Assembly (NCBI GenBank): GCA_028726465.1
Contig: JAQYQB010000022.1
Location: 1 to 45,056 of the forward strand
From: Mycobacteriaceae bacterium
GTDB taxonomy: Bacteria > Actinomycetota > Actinomycetes > Mycobacteriales > Mycobacteriaceae
Reading direction: 5' to 3'
DNA length: 45,056 nt
Positions 1-9,243 of this stretch are shown here, one piece after another (position 1 is the stretch's first letter; every line of letters starts with the position of its first letter). The position numbers and the translations under genes were made by a program. The notes beneath the pieces were generated by a model. It was not told where the DNA came from and ran no database searches. It worked only from the letters and a program-made list of their open reading frames with translations.

Positions 1-53
1 CCCCATTAGTTGGACTGAGAAATCAGTTACCGATTAGTGGGGAGTAGTTTTCA

Positions 54-536
54 TTGAGAGCTCGAAGTTCGCTGAGTGAACATCAGCGCGAGCAGTTGGT
101 TGAACTATTTGAGCAAGGTATGGGCTATAGTGCCGCTGCTACTGCTCTTGGTGTCTCCAAATACGCCGCCCGTATGCTCTGTCGCCGGTTTAAGCTGCAT
201 GGCAGACTATGTCTTGTGGAAAAACCAACTAAGCAGCAGCATTCGTTCGAAATCAAGAAGGAAGTTGTCCAACGCCACCTTACTGGTGAGACAGCGATGG
301 ATCTTGCGCGCGAGTTTGGCCTGTCATCAGAGCAGCTGGTCAGCGGGTGGTCGCGGAAATGGCGTAAAGGTGGCGATGAGGCACTAACGCCGAAGCCGAA
401 GGGCAGGCCCAAAGGCTCGGTCACATCGAAGCCGCTCTCGGAACAAGCGAAGCTGCGTCGCCAGATCGCACGGTTGGAAGCGGAAAACGCATATCTAAAA
501 AAATTGCGGGACTTGAGGAATCAGGGACACGCCTGA
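54..536 (+). CDS. IS3-family transposase OrfA (helix-turn-helix protein)
   Basis: OrfA of the insertion sequence, 160 aa with a TTG start preceded by a GGGGAG ribosome site. It holds two helix-turn-helix regions (about residues 6-55 and 65-105), a basic linker and a C-terminal leucine-zipper-like helix (about 128-150), as expected for the IS3 OrfA that binds the terminal repeats. A run of seven A at 497-503 is in phase as A AAA AAA. It is the expected place for a -1 ribosomal frameshift into OrfB, which gives the OrfAB transposase. OrfA alone usually acts as a regulator of transposition. The protein looks intact. Confidence 0.88.
   Translation: MRARSSLSEHQREQLVELFEQGMGYSAAATALGVSKYAARMLCRRFKLHGRLCLVEKPTKQQHSFEIKKEVVQRHLTGETAMDLAREFGLSSEQLVSGWSRKWRKGGDEALTPKPKGRPKGSVTSKPLSEQAKLRRQIARLEAENAYLKKLRDLRNQGHA
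497..503 (+). promoter_or_regulatory. Programmed -1 frameshift heptamer A AAA AAA
   Basis: Seven A in the phase A AAA AAA near the end of OrfA. After a one-base slip back, reading continues without a stop through 503-1396 into the integrase. This is the standard way IS3 elements make OrfAB. A stimulatory stem-loop downstream was not modelled. Confidence 0.75.
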
Positions 537-586
537 AGGTCCAGGCTATTGTCATCCTCAAGTCACGGCATCGTCTGCAATACCTT

Positions 587-1396
587 TTGGATGCGGCAGG
601 CATGCCGAGATCAACGTTCTTCTACCACCAGAAACGACTCAGCGAGCCGGATAAGCGCGCTGCGCTCAAAGACGCGATCCGAGAAAGCTTCGAGCGTAAC
701 AAGCATCGCTACGGCTACCGACGAGTACTACTTGACCTGCGCAACCAGGGGTGGGTGGTCAACCACAAGCTCGTCTACAAGCTCATGTGCGAGATGGGAC
801 TTCGAGCCAAGGTCCGCCAGCGCAGGCCGTATGTTTCCTATAACGGGACGATCAGCCACATTGCCGACAACACACTTGACCGCAAGTTCACCCCAGATAA
901 GCCAAATACCGTCTTTGTCAGCGACGTCACCGAGTTCAGGGTCGCAGGCCGCAAGGTCTACCTGTCACCGGTGATGGATCTGTTCGACCGTTCAATCGTT
1001 GCCCACACCGTGGCTACATCGCCGTCGACAGCATTTACCGCCAATTCTTTAACTAAGACGATTGAAACGTGTGCGCCTGAGCCTGGGTGGATGATGCATA
1101 CCGATCAAGGTTTCCAGTACCAGCATTCGTCCTGGCGCAACCTGATTCATGACAACGGTGGCGTTCAGTCGATGTCGCGTAAAGCCAACTGTTACGACAA
1201 CGCGGTCATGGAGAATTTCTTCGGGCACTTGAAAACCGAGATGTACCACGGAGAAGTCTTCGACACCATCGCAGAGTTCAACCAGGCGATCGACGAGTAC
1301 ATCCAGTGGTACAACACCGAACGCATCCAACACCGACTCAAGGGTCTGACCCCGATGCAATATCGAAATCAGACCCTTGAAGCCCTAACCGCCTAG
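587..1396 (+). CDS. IS3-family transposase OrfB (DDE integrase)
   Basis: OrfB carries the catalytic integrase core. The acidic triad is visible in SDVTEF, HTDQGF and the Glu of NCYDNAVMENFF, the IS150-type signature. A free-standing TTG start at 587 gives 269 aa. However, the frame is open back to 503 in the -1 phase relative to OrfA, so the active product is more likely an OrfA-OrfB fusion made by slippage at 497-503. No internal stop or frameshift is seen, so the element may be active. The last codons lie about 10-30 bp inside the right terminal repeat. Confidence 0.9.
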   Translation: MDAAGMPRSTFFYHQKRLSEPDKRAALKDAIRESFERNKHRYGYRRVLLDLRNQGWVVNHKLVYKLMCEMGLRAKVRQRRPYVSYNGTISHIADNTLDRKFTPDKPNTVFVSDVTEFRVAGRKVYLSPVMDLFDRSIVAHTVATSPSTAFTANSLTKTIETCAPEPGWMMHTDQGFQYQHSSWRNLIHDNGGVQSMSRKANCYDNAVMENFFGHLKTEMYHGEVFDTIAEFNQAIDEYIQWYNTERIQHRLKGLTPMQYRNQTLEALTA

Positions 1397-1443
1397 AATT
1401 AAAACCAGTCCAACTTTCGGGGGCCAGTTCACCAGGCGGGGGC

Positions 1444-1452
1444 TGTGGATAA
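1444..1452 (-). other. Single DnaA-box 9-mer (TTATCCACA)
   Basis: A perfect TTATCCACA on minus between the insertion sequence end and the MetE-like gene stop. Alone it may be chance or a remnant of the same repeat type seen at 44569-44696. Confidence 0.4.
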
Positions 1453-1460
1453 CTTAGCTG

Positions 1461-2663
1461 CTAGAACAGCTCGCGCGAGGCGATTTCCGCGCCCTCGACC
1501 AGCGACTGCAGCTTCGCCCACGCGATCTGGTGGTGCAGGCGCCCGCCCAGGCCACAGTCGGTGGAGGCCACGACCTTGTCCGGGCCGACCTGCTCGGCGA
1601 ATTTGATGATGCGGTCGGCCACCAAGCGCGGGTGCTCCACGGCATTGGTGGAGTGCGAGACCACGCCCGGGTAGATGACCGTGCCCTCGGGCAGCTCGTG
1701 GTCCTGCCAGACGCGCCACTCGTGGGCGTGGCGCGGGGACGCCCCCTCGAAGGAGAAGCCGCCAACCTTGGCCTGCAGGATCTCGTCGATGATGTCGGCG
1801 AACGGCACGTCGGTCACGTGCGGGCCGTGCCAGGAGCCCCAGCAGATGTGCAGGCGGGTCTTGTCGACGGGCAGATCGCGGATGGCATCGTTAAGCACGT
1901 TGATGCGATCCCGCACGAAGCCGCGGAAGTCCTCCACGGACGGCTCCGGGTTGATCTGGTCCCAGGCCTCGGCCAGGTCGGGGGCGTCGAACTGGACGGT
2001 GAAGCCGGCGTCGGTGATGGCCTTGTACTCGTGGCTCAGCGCCTCGCCGCAGGCGCGCACGACGTCGAAGTCGTCGTCGTAGTACTTGTTCTTCAGGCGG
2101 GCCGCGGACCCCGGGGACAGAGCGGCGACGAAGCCCTCGGTGGCGCCAGCCTTGTCCATGACCTGACGCAGCAGCTTCACGTCCGCGTCGACCTGGTCCT
2201 GGCCGATGTAGGTAATCGGGCCGGTGAACTCCGGGTTACCCACCTTGGAGCGGCCGGTGAAGATGCCGGACTCCGGATCCTCGTAGGCCTCGGAGAACAG
2301 CGCGCGGTCGCGGCGGTCCGGGAAGGAAGTCAGGCGCGGGTTGCCCGGGGTGGAGCGCACGACCTCGCCGTTGGCCCAGCGGTCGGTGTCGGTCATGGTG
2401 AGCCCGCCCAGGCGGGTAAAGGAGTAGTTCCACCAGGCGCCGTAGTCGACGGCGCCGGAGGTGATGTGCCCGTACTCCCCCTCGTTGATGATGTCGAGGC
2501 CCAGGTCGACCTGGCGCTTGACCACCTCGTCGACGGAGCGCTCGAGGATGGCGTGGAATTCCTCGTCGTTGATGGCGCCCTGGGCCCGCTTATGGTTGGC
2601 CTCCAGCAGTTCCGGGGTGCGCGGCAGCGAGCCGACGTGGGTGGTGCGAATTTTGTTGGCCAT
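1461..2663 (-). CDS. MetE-like cobalamin-independent methionine synthase, short form
   Basis: A 400-aa protein of the UROD/MetE-like superfamily, corresponding to the C-terminal catalytic half of MetE and similar to the YxjG/YxjH class. These enzymes transfer a methyl group to a thiol, usually homocysteine, through a bound zinc. The likely zinc ligands are His272 and Cys274 (LHICWGS) and Cys370 (STDCGLGG), with Glu306 a candidate fourth. The N-terminal folate domain of full-length MetE (about 750 aa) is absent, so the methyl donor is uncertain. The ATG start has GAAGGAGAG upstream. A perfect McbR-type operator lies 24 bp before the start, which links the gene to sulfur amino acid control. It is transcribed away from dnaE's 3' end as a separate unit. 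Confidence 0.85.
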   Translation of the reverse strand: MANKIRTTHVGSLPRTPELLEANHKRAQGAINDEEFHAILERSVDEVVKRQVDLGLDIINEGEYGHITSGAVDYGAWWNYSFTRLGGLTMTDTDRWANGEVVRSTPGNPRLTSFPDRRDRALFSEAYEDPESGIFTGRSKVGNPEFTGPITYIGQDQVDADVKLLRQVMDKAGATEGFVAALSPGSAARLKNKYYDDDFDVVRACGEALSHEYKAITDAGFTVQFDAPDLAEAWDQINPEPSVEDFRGFVRDRINVLNDAIRDLPVDKTRLHICWGSWHGPHVTDVPFADIIDEILQAKVGGFSFEGASPRHAHEWRVWQDHELPEGTVIYPGVVSHSTNAVEHPRLVADRIIKFAEQVGPDKVVASTDCGLGGRLHHQIAWAKLQSLVEGAEIASRELF

Positions 2664-2686
2664 GGGAGGCTCTCCTTCGTTCCTAG

Positions 2687-2702
2687 TAGACTGTGCTGTC
2701 TA
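2687..2702 (-). promoter_or_regulatory. McbR-type operator TAGAC-N6-GTCTA
   Basis: The sequence TAGAC, six bases, GTCTA is a perfect inverted repeat (GTAGAC/GTCTAC when extended to 2686-2703). It matches the published binding motif of McbR, the corynebacterial repressor of methionine and cysteine genes. It overlaps a candidate -10 (TAATGT, 2707-2702 on minus), so bound repressor would block initiation of the MetE-like gene. The operator identity rests on the motif match and the gene's function. Confidence 0.8.
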
Positions 2703-2752
2703 CATTAACTGAGGAGGGCCTCCGCCCCGACGTTTATATTCACCCGCGCTGG

Positions 2753-5700
2753 CTAGCCGAGGATGCCCGCGCCCATCGTCGCCTTCAAATCCCCCATCAG
2801 GTTGCCGGAGCGCTCCACGCGCAGATCCTCGCCCAAAATCATCATGGTGGACTCGTCGCCGCACGTCAGCGTCAGGTAGACGTCGGACTCGCCGCGGTTG
2901 TTGGACAGCACCTGCTTGAGCTTGGCGATGTTGTCCATGGTGCACTGGTCGGTACGCATCGTCAGCCGCAGCGGCAGGCCGGCGCCGTTGCCGGGGCCGA
3001 GATCGGGCACGCGGATGTCGTTGCAGAACAGGGACATGCGCTCGTCGCGGATCTTGACCTGGACCTTGGCCAGGATGATGTTGTCCTCGACGATCTGCGG
3101 CGCGACCAGGGAGTAGACCTTGTTAAAGACCAGGATTTCCACCTGCGCGCCGTGGTGGTCCTCCACCGTGACGATGGCCCAGGGCGAGCCGTCCTTCTTG
3201 GAAAATCGCCGGTCCACGCCCGAGATGATGCCGCCGATGAGCAGCTCCTGCTTGTCGCGGACCTCGCCGGCCAGGATCTTGGGCAGCGGGGTGTCGGTCT
3301 GCGCGTCGAGGGCCTCCTCGAAGCCGTCCAGCGGGTGGCCGGAGACGTACAGGCCCAGCATCTCGCGCTCCAGCGCCAGCTCGTGCTTGCGCTCCCAGTG
3401 CTCGTCCGGGACCTCGATGGCAAAAGCGTTGGCGGTCTCGGAGTCGTCGCCGCCGAAGCCCGCGAACAGGTCGAACTGGCCCTTGTCCGCGGCCTTCTTG
3501 GTGGTCTGCACCGAGTCCACCGCGTCCTCCTGGATGAGCATCAGCCCCTTGCGGGGATGGCCCAGGGAGTCGAAGGCGCCGGCCTTGATGAGCGACTCGG
3601 TCACGCGCTTGGAGCACGCAGCCAGCTCGATCTTGTCGAGGTAGTCGGAGAAGCTGGTAAACGCGCCCTTCTCGCGGCGGGTAGAAATCAAAGACTCCAC
3701 CACGTCCGCGCCGACGTTGCGGATGGCGCCCATGCCGAAGCGGATGTCCTCGCCGACGGCCTGAAAGTCGACGTCGGACTCGTTGACGTCCGGCGGCAGC
3801 ACCTTGATGCCCAGGTGGCGGCAGTCGGACAGGTAGATGGCGGACTTGTCCTTCTTGTCGCCCACCGAGGTCAGCAGCGCGGCCATGTACTCCGGCGCGT
3901 AGTAGGCCTTCAGGTAGGCGGTCCAGAAGGAGACCAGCCCGTAGCCGGCGGCGTGGGACTTGTTGAACGCGTACGACGCAAACGGCTCGATGGTGCCCCA
4001 GAGGGCATCGACGGCGTCCTTGGAGTAGCCGTTGTCGAACATGCCGCCTGAGAACTTCTCGTACTGCTGGGCGAGCACCTCGGGCTTCTTCTTACCCATG
4101 GCCTTACGGAAGCCGTCGGCCTCGCCGGCCGTGTAGTTGGCTACCTTCTGGGAGATACGCATGATCTGCTCCTGGTAGACGATGAGGCCGTAGGTCTCGT
4201 CCAGGATTTCCTTCAGCGGTTCGGCCAGCTCGGGGTGGATCGGGGTGATTTCCTTGCGCCCGTTCTTGCGGTCGGCGTAGTCCCAGTGGGCGTTCACGCC
4301 CATCGGGCCCGGGCGGTAGAGCGCCAGCGATGCCACGATGTCCTTGAAGCCCGTCGGCTTCATGCGCTTGAGCAGCTCCTGCATGCCGCCGGAGTCCAGC
4401 TGGAACACGCCCAGGGTCTCGCCGCGGGAGAGCAGGTCGTAGACGCGGCTGACGGCCGGGTCGTCGGCGTGCAGGTCCTCCAGGTGGATCTCCTCGCCGC
4501 GGTTTTTGCGGATGTTTTCCAGGGCGTCGCCGACGACGGTGAGGTTACGCAGGCCCAGGAAGTCCATCTTCAGCAGGCCGATGGCCTCGCAGGCCGGGTA
4601 GTCCCAACCGGTGATGATGGCGCCGTCGGCCGGCCGCTTCCACATCGGGATGTGGTCCATCAGCCGCACCGAGGCCATAATCACCGCGCAGGCGTGGACG
4701 CCAGCCTGGCGGACCACGCCTTCCAGGCCGCGGGCGGTGTCGTAGATCTGGCGGACGGTCGGGTCGGATTCGACCATGTTGCGCACCTCGGCGGCCTCGG
4801 AGTAGCGCTCGTGCTCCGGGTCGGTGATGCCGGCCAGCGGGATGTCCTTGGCCATGATGGCCGGCGGCAGGGCCGCGTTGATGCGGTCGGCCATCTGGAA
4901 GCCTTCCTGCCCGAAGTGCACCTTCGCGGAGTCCTTGATGGCCTGCTTGGTCTTGACCGTGCCGAAGGTGATCACCTGGGCGATCTTGTCCTCGCCCCAG
5001 CGCTCGGCGGCGTAGGTGATCATCTCGCCGCGGCGGCGGTCGTCGAAGTCGATATCGATATCGGGCGCGGACGGGCGCTCCGGGTTGAGGAAGCGCTCGA
5101 AGAGCAGGTCGTGCTCGATGGGGTCGATATTGGTAATGGTCAGCGCGTAGGCGACCAGGGCGCCGGCGGCGGAACCACGGCCCGGCCCGACGCGGATGCC
5201 CACCGACCGGGCGTGCTTGATGAGCTCGGCCACGATGAGGAAGTAGGACGGGTAGCCCTTCATGTCGATGACCGAGATCTCGTACTCGGCGCGCTTGATG
5301 TACTCGTCGGGCACCTCGGAGTCGGGGAAGCGCGCCTTGAGCCCCTCCATGACCTCGTGGGTCAGCCAGGAGGTCGGGCTGTAGCCCTCCGGCACGTCCG
5401 CGATCGGCATGCGGTCGTGGGTGTGTTCCTCCCAGACCTTGCTGTAGTCGCCGACGCGCTCGGCGATCCACAGGGTGTTGTCGCAGCCGTCCGGGACCAT
5501 CTCGTCCCAGATCTCGCGCATCTGCTGCGCGGACTTGATGTAGTAGCCCGAGCCGCCGAACTTGAAGCGATCCGGGTCGTTGAGCGTCTTGCCGGTCTGC
5601 ACGCACAGCATGGCCTCGTGGTTGGGGGCCTGGGACTCCAGCACGTAGTGGCAGTCGTTGGTCACCAGCGGCGGCAGGTCCAGGCGGCGGCCGATTTCTA

Positions 5701-6322
5701 GCAGGGCGTCGCGGGTGCGCTTTTCGATGTCGAGCCCGTGATCCATCAGCTCCAGGAAGTAATTGTCCTTGCCGTAGATGTCCTGCCACATCGCGGCGGC
5801 TTCCAGGGCCTCGTCGAACTGGCCCAGGCGCAGGCGCGTCTGCACGTCGCCCGAGGGGCAGCCGGTGGTGGCGATGATGCCGTCAGCGTGCTCGGCGATA
5901 AGCTCGGCGTCCATGCGCGGCCACTTGCCCAGCTGGCCCTCGTAGGAGGCCAGCGAGGACAGCTTGAACAGGTTCTGCAGGCCGGTGGCGTTTTCCGCCA
6001 GCATGGTCTGGTGGAGGTAGGCGCCGGAGGCGGAAACGTCGTCGCGCTTCTGGTCCGGGTTGCCCCACAGCTGGCGCTTCTTGTTGAAGCGGGAGCCCGG
6101 CGCCATGTAGGCCTCGATGCCGATGATCGGCTTGATGCCTGCGCCGGTCATGCGGCGGTAGAAGGCGTCGGAGCCGAACATGTTGCCGTGGTCGGTCATG
6201 CCCACCGCCGGCATTTGCTGCCGGCCGACCTCCTCTGCCAGCAGATCCACCTTGGCCATGCCGTCCAGCATGGAAAACTCGGTGTGGTTATGCAGGTGGA
6301 CGAAGGAGGAGTTTTTGACCAT
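2753..6322 (-). CDS. dnaE: DNA polymerase III alpha subunit DnaE1
   Basis: The replicative DNA polymerase catalytic subunit, 1189 aa, full length for the family. Domain order: PHP (about 1-280), palm/fingers with the catalytic DIDIDF at 421-426, helix-hairpin-helix/beta-binding region, then an OB fold and C-terminal domain. All nine PHP metal ligands known from mycobacterial DnaE1 appear to be kept (H11, H13, D20, H45, E70, H104, C155, D223, H225), so the PHP domain may serve as the proofreading exonuclease. There is no Shine-Dalgarno sequence. Instead TAGAAT lies 7 nt before the ATG, suggesting a leaderless mRNA. It is divergent from rarD. Confidence 0.97.
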   Translation of the reverse strand: MVKNSSFVHLHNHTEFSMLDGMAKVDLLAEEVGRQQMPAVGMTDHGNMFGSDAFYRRMTGAGIKPIIGIEAYMAPGSRFNKKRQLWGNPDQKRDDVSASGAYLHQTMLAENATGLQNLFKLSSLASYEGQLGKWPRMDAELIAEHADGIIATTGCPSGDVQTRLRLGQFDEALEAAAMWQDIYGKDNYFLELMDHGLDIEKRTRDALLEIGRRLDLPPLVTNDCHYVLESQAPNHEAMLCVQTGKTLNDPDRFKFGGSGYYIKSAQQMREIWDEMVPDGCDNTLWIAERVGDYSKVWEEHTHDRMPIADVPEGYSPTSWLTHEVMEGLKARFPDSEVPDEYIKRAEYEISVIDMKGYPSYFLIVAELIKHARSVGIRVGPGRGSAAGALVAYALTITNIDPIEHDLLFERFLNPERPSAPDIDIDFDDRRRGEMITYAAERWGEDKIAQVITFGTVKTKQAIKDSAKVHFGQEGFQMADRINAALPPAIMAKDIPLAGITDPEHERYSEAAEVRNMVESDPTVRQIYDTARGLEGVVRQAGVHACAVIMASVRLMDHIPMWKRPADGAIITGWDYPACEAIGLLKMDFLGLRNLTVVGDALENIRKNRGEEIHLEDLHADDPAVSRVYDLLSRGETLGVFQLDSGGMQELLKRMKPTGFKDIVASLALYRPGPMGVNAHWDYADRKNGRKEITPIHPELAEPLKEILDETYGLIVYQEQIMRISQKVANYTAGEADGFRKAMGKKKPEVLAQQYEKFSGGMFDNGYSKDAVDALWGTIEPFASYAFNKSHAAGYGLVSFWTAYLKAYYAPEYMAALLTSVGDKKDKSAIYLSDCRHLGIKVLPPDVNESDVDFQAVGEDIRFGMGAIRNVGADVVESLISTRREKGAFTSFSDYLDKIELAACSKRVTESLIKAGAFDSLGHPRKGLMLIQEDAVDSVQTTKKAADKGQFDLFAGFGGDDSETANAFAIEVPDEHWERKHELALEREMLGLYVSGHPLDGFEEALDAQTDTPLPKILAGEVRDKQELLIGGIISGVDRRFSKKDGSPWAIVTVEDHHGAQVEILVFNKVYSLVAPQIVEDNIILAKVQVKIRDERMSLFCNDIRVPDLGPGNGAGLPLRLTMRTDQCTMDNIAKLKQVLSNNRGESDVYLTLTCGDESTMMILGEDLRVERSGNLMGDLKATMGAGILG

Positions 6323-6323
6323 G

Positions 6324-6340
6324 CCGGCTATTCTAGCCGG
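6324..6340 (-). promoter_or_regulatory. dnaE promoter with leaderless start and perfect palindrome
   Basis: CCGGCTA, three bases, TAGCCGG is a perfect 7-bp inverted repeat right at the dnaE start. Its centre forms TAGAAT on minus (6335-6330), a good -10 hexamer 7 nt before the ATG. The repeat could be an operator or just a small hairpin. No clear -35 is seen. Confidence 0.45.
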
Positions 6341-6387
6341 TGCGTCAAGACGGCCCGTCCGGCGCGGGAGGAGTACCTTTTAAGCCA

Positions 6388-7272
6388 ATGCTGTATACAC
6401 TCGCCGCCTACCTGATGTGGGGATTTTTCCCCGCCTTCTTCCCGCTCCTGCTGCCCGCCGACCCGCTGGAGATCCTCGCCCACCGCGTGGTGTGGACCGC
6501 CGTGCTCGTCGGCGCCTACCTGCTGGCCACCGGCGGCTGGCGGGAGCTCAAAGCCTTCAGCCTGCGCACCTGGGGCTGGATGGCCGCCTGCGGCGTGGCG
6601 ATCACCATCAACTGGGGCGTGTACGTCGTGGCGATTAACACCAACCACGTCGCCGACGCCGCCCTGGGTTATTTCATCAACCCGCTGGTGGCGGTCTGCT
6701 TAGGCATCATCTTCTTGAAGGAACAGCTGCGCCGCGGCCAGCTGGCGGCGGTCATCATCGCCGCGGTGGCGGTGCTCTGGCTGACCTTCATGACGGGCCA
6801 GACCCCGTATATCTCGCTGGCGCTGGCGTTCAGCTTCGGCATCTACGGGCTGCTCAAGAAGAAGATTTCGGTCTCCTCGACCGGCTCCGTGGCGGCGGAG
6901 ACCCTGGTCATGGTCCCGCTGGCGCTGGGCTACCTCATCTACCTCGAGGCCGGCGGCCAGGGCACCTTCTTCAACCAGGGCCCGCTGCACCCGCTGCTTC
7001 TTATCAGCGCCGGCTTGGTCACCGCGCTGCCGCTTTTGTGCTTCGCCCAGGGCGCCAAGCACCTGCCGCTGGCGACCATCGGCATGCTCCAGTACATCAC
7101 CCCGACCATGCAGATGCTCTGGGCGCTGTTCGTCACCCAGGAGCACATGCCCCCGGAGCGCTGGGTCGGATTCATCATCATCTGGGTGGCCGTGGCGGTC
7201 TACCTCATCGACCTGCTGCGCCACCGGCCGCGCAGGGCGAGCCGGGTTACAGGGCGCCCGGCGGGCGAATAG
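6388..7272 (+). CDS. rarD: RarD/EamA-family transporter
   Basis: A 294-aa integral membrane protein of the drug/metabolite transporter superfamily, RarD type, with about ten hydrophobic helices and the typical N-terminus YTLAAYLMWGFFPAFF. Family members are thought to export or import small metabolites; the substrate is unknown. The ATG at 6388 was chosen because it starts at the conserved first helix. A GGGAGGAG sits rather far upstream (about 14 nt), and TACCTT lies 8 nt upstream, so the start may be leaderless. The frame is open to 6340. The gene converges on the next one and overlaps its 3' end by 26 bp. Confidence 0.85.
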   Translation: MLYTLAAYLMWGFFPAFFPLLLPADPLEILAHRVVWTAVLVGAYLLATGGWRELKAFSLRTWGWMAACGVAITINWGVYVVAINTNHVADAALGYFINPLVAVCLGIIFLKEQLRRGQLAAVIIAAVAVLWLTFMTGQTPYISLALAFSFGIYGLLKKKISVSSTGSVAAETLVMVPLALGYLIYLEAGGQGTFFNQGPLHPLLLISAGLVTALPLLCFAQGAKHLPLATIGMLQYITPTMQMLWALFVTQEHMPPERWVGFIIIWVAVAVYLIDLLRHRPRRASRVTGRPAGE

Positions 7273-7795
7273 CGAAGCTGCCCCAGGCGGCATCGTCGGG
7301 CGCGGGCTCCACGGCGGCCACCTCCGGCGCCGCGGCGACGGCCCGCAGGACCTCGCCCGTGTCCCAGACCACCACGGCGCTGAGCTCGCGGGGCACCTCG
7401 ACGCGCCCGACCCCGTCCAGCCCGGCCTGCGTCTGGTCCAGCGCGGCGTCGAAGACGTCCGCCCGGTCCGCCCCGGCGACCGGTTCGGGCAGGGCGATGG
7501 GCTCGGACGCGCCCACCAGCATCGCGTTGACGCGCCCGGCCGGCTCCACGACATCGGCGGCGTCCTGGACAGATAGCGCGGACTGGAAGGTCACGAGCGC
7601 GTAGGTCGGGGTGGCATCGTCGGCTTCTGCCAGGAGGCCGTCGGCGCGGGTGATGTAGGCGCCGGGGTCCTCGCCCGCCTGGGGGCCGAGCTGGTCGCCC
7701 TGCAGCGGCGCGGTAGGCTGCGCGCCGAAGGCGCCGGCCGCCCAGACCACCCCGACCGCGGCGACGCCGACGACTGCCCAGCCGCGGCCATTCAT
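7247..7795 (-). CDS. Hypothetical membrane-anchored protein
   Basis: A 182-aa protein not recognised as any family. Residues about 5-25 form one hydrophobic segment (signal anchor or uncleaved signal peptide), followed by an Ala/Pro/Asp-rich, probably extracytoplasmic domain. The ATG at 7795 overlaps the rluD stop in an ATGA arrangement, so it is probably translated by coupling with rluD and is the last gene of lspA-rluD. Its end overlaps the convergent rarD by 26 bp. The frame is open upstream through rluD, but that part is antisense-like shadow. It is probably a lineage-specific exported protein. Confidence 0.7.
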   Translation of the reverse strand: MNGRGWAVVGVAAVGVVWAAGAFGAQPTAPLQGDQLGPQAGEDPGAYITRADGLLAEADDATPTYALVTFQSALSVQDAADVVEPAGRVNAMLVGASEPIALPEPVAGADRADVFDAALDQTQAGLDGVGRVEVPRELSAVVVWDTGEVLRAVAAAPEVAAVEPAPDDAAWGSFAIRPPGAL

Positions 7796-8718
7796 CCGCG
7801 CACCACGTCGAGGGCGTGGGCCAGATCGTCCGGGTAGGGCGCGGTGATTTCCATCCAGCGGCCGCTGACCGGGTGATAAAAGCCCAGCTTGACCGCGTGC
7901 AGCCACTGGCGGATAAGCCCCAGGCGTTGCGCGAGGTTGGGATCGGAGCCGTACATCGGATCCCCGCAGCACGGATGCCCGGTGGCGGACATGTGCACGC
8001 GGATCTGGTGCGTGCGGCCGGTCTCCAGGTGGACCTCCAGCAGGCTGGCCTCCCGGAAGGCCTCCATGAGCTGGTAGTGGGTCACGGCCGGCTTGCCGTC
8101 CTCGGTGACGGCGAATTTCCAGCCGGCGGACGGGTGGCGGCCGATGGGGGCATCGATGGTGCCCTCGATGGGATCGGGCAGGCCCTGGACCAGCGCGTGG
8201 TAGGTCTTTTCCACCGTGCGCTCCTTGAAGGCGCGTTTTAACACCGAGTAGCCGCGCTCGCTGGCGGCGACCACCATCACGCCGGAGGTGCCCACGTCCA
8301 GGCGCTGGACGATGCCCTTGCGCTCCGGCGGGCCCGAGGTAGAAATGCGGAACCCGGCGGCAGCCAGGCCCCCGACGACGGTGGGGCCCTCCCAGCCGAC
8401 GGTGGGGTGGGCGGCCACACCGACGGGCTTGTGCACGGCGATGACGTCGTCGTCGGAATACAGAATGTCCATGCCTTCGACCAGCTCCTCGGTCGGCATG
8501 AGCGGCTTGGGCGGCTCCGGCATGGTCACGTCCAGCCAGCCACCCTCCAGCAGGCGGTCGGACTTGCTCTGCGGCTTGCCGTCGACGGTGACGTCGCCGT
8601 CCGCGCACAGCTGGGCCGCGGTGGCCCGGGAGAAGCCGAGCAGCTTGGATAGGGCGGCATCGACCCGCATACCGGCGAGTCCTTCGGGGACGGGCAGTGC
8701 TCTACTCTCCCTGTGCAC
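7792..8718 (-). CDS. rluD: RluD-type 23S rRNA pseudouridine synthase
   Basis: A 308-aa RluA-family pseudouridine synthase. An S4 RNA-binding domain (about 17-60, [14 protein letters not shown]) precedes the catalytic domain. The catalytic Asp is D141 in RLDVGTSG, and GRTHQIRVH is present. Family members convert specific uridines of 23S rRNA helix 69 to pseudouridine. The GTG start at 8718 is supported by AAGGAG 8 nt upstream, within the end of lspA, giving a 17-bp overlap. The lspA-rluD order is conserved in actinobacteria and many other bacteria. The stop overlaps the next start by 4 bp. Confidence 0.92.
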   Translation of the reverse strand: MHRESRALPVPEGLAGMRVDAALSKLLGFSRATAAQLCADGDVTVDGKPQSKSDRLLEGGWLDVTMPEPPKPLMPTEELVEGMDILYSDDDVIAVHKPVGVAAHPTVGWEGPTVVGGLAAAGFRISTSGPPERKGIVQRLDVGTSGVMVVAASERGYSVLKRAFKERTVEKTYHALVQGLPDPIEGTIDAPIGRHPSAGWKFAVTEDGKPAVTHYQLMEAFREASLLEVHLETGRTHQIRVHMSATGHPCCGDPMYGSDPNLAQRLGLIRQWLHAVKLGFYHPVSGRWMEITAPYPDDLAHALDVVRG

Positions 8719-9211
8719 GGGCTTGGCTCCTTTCCTCTAAGAACATGGCGACGATGAAGACGACCACCCCGACGGTGATGGCCGCGTCGGCGATGTTGAA
8801 CACGGCGAAGGATCCCACGGAGATAAAATCCACGACGTGACCGAACCAGAAGCCCGGCTCGCGGGCGATGCGGTCGATGAAATTGCCCAGGGCCCCGCCG
8901 GCGATCATCGCCAGCCCGACGGCCTGGCCGGGGTCTTTAATCCGCGGCGCGGCGATGGCCACGCCCACCACGAAGGCCAGCTGGATGGTGGTGAACAGCC
9001 AGGTCGACCCCTCCCCTCCCATGGAGAAGGCGGCCCCGGGGTTGAAGACGAGGAAGAACCGGAACCAGTCCCCGATGACGGCGACGGCTTCGCCTTCGTC
9101 GAGCCACGCCAGCATGATCGCCTTGGTCACCTGGTCGAGGACTGCCACCGCCACCACAATGGTGGCCATTAATCCGAGATTTCTCCTTTTAGTTGGGCTC
9201 ACCCGGTCCAT
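8702..9211 (-). CDS. lspA: Lipoprotein signal peptidase (signal peptidase II)
   Basis: A 169-aa membrane aspartic protease that cuts the signal peptide of diacylglyceryl prolipoproteins. Four membrane helices are apparent. The catalytic pair is D113 (GNFIDR) and D142 (FNIADA), and NPGAAFS and GGALGN are also conserved. It has work close by, since two lipobox proteins are encoded just upstream on the map (9244-10854). It heads the lspA-rluD unit. No good ribosome site is seen before the ATG. The gap to the divergent lipoprotein gene is only 32 bp, so promoters must overlap. Confidence 0.94.
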   Translation of the reverse strand: MDRVSPTKRRNLGLMATIVVAVAVLDQVTKAIMLAWLDEGEAVAVIGDWFRFFLVFNPGAAFSMGGEGSTWLFTTIQLAFVVGVAIAAPRIKDPGQAVGLAMIAGGALGNFIDRIAREPGFWFGHVVDFISVGSFAVFNIADAAITVGVVVFIVAMFLEERSQARAQGE

Positions 9212-9243
9212 TGTAAACGTATCGATCCGGTAATTTGGAATAC

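Larger units (their letters stand above)
1..1426 (+). mobile_element. IS3-family (IS150-like) insertion sequence
   Basis: This is a near-complete insertion sequence with two overlapping transposase frames in the IS3 arrangement. The left end shows CCCC, three bases, then AGTTGGACTG (1-17). The right end carries the inverted copy at about 1406-1422 and finishes in GGCCA at 1426. The right tip, read inward, begins TGGC, so about four bases of the left tip probably lie before position 1. The element is visibly poorer in G+C than the neighbouring genes, which fits recent transfer. It sits 34 bp beyond the stop codon of the MetE-like gene and does not break a gene inside the window. The target-site duplication cannot be checked because the left flank is missing. 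Confidence 0.9.

Noticed and set aside
4235-5701. Long plus-strand open frames opposite dnaE, murC, murE, ftsI and ileS
   Set aside because: They are antisense shadows of high-GC genes with His/Val/Asp-rich artificial composition and no start signals.
7796-8608. Long open frame upstream of the hypothetical protein at 7247-7795, giving 453 codons in total
   Set aside because: It overlaps rluD on the same strand in another frame; the composition is Arg/Gly-rich as expected for GC shadow, and the real gene starts at an ATGA overlap.
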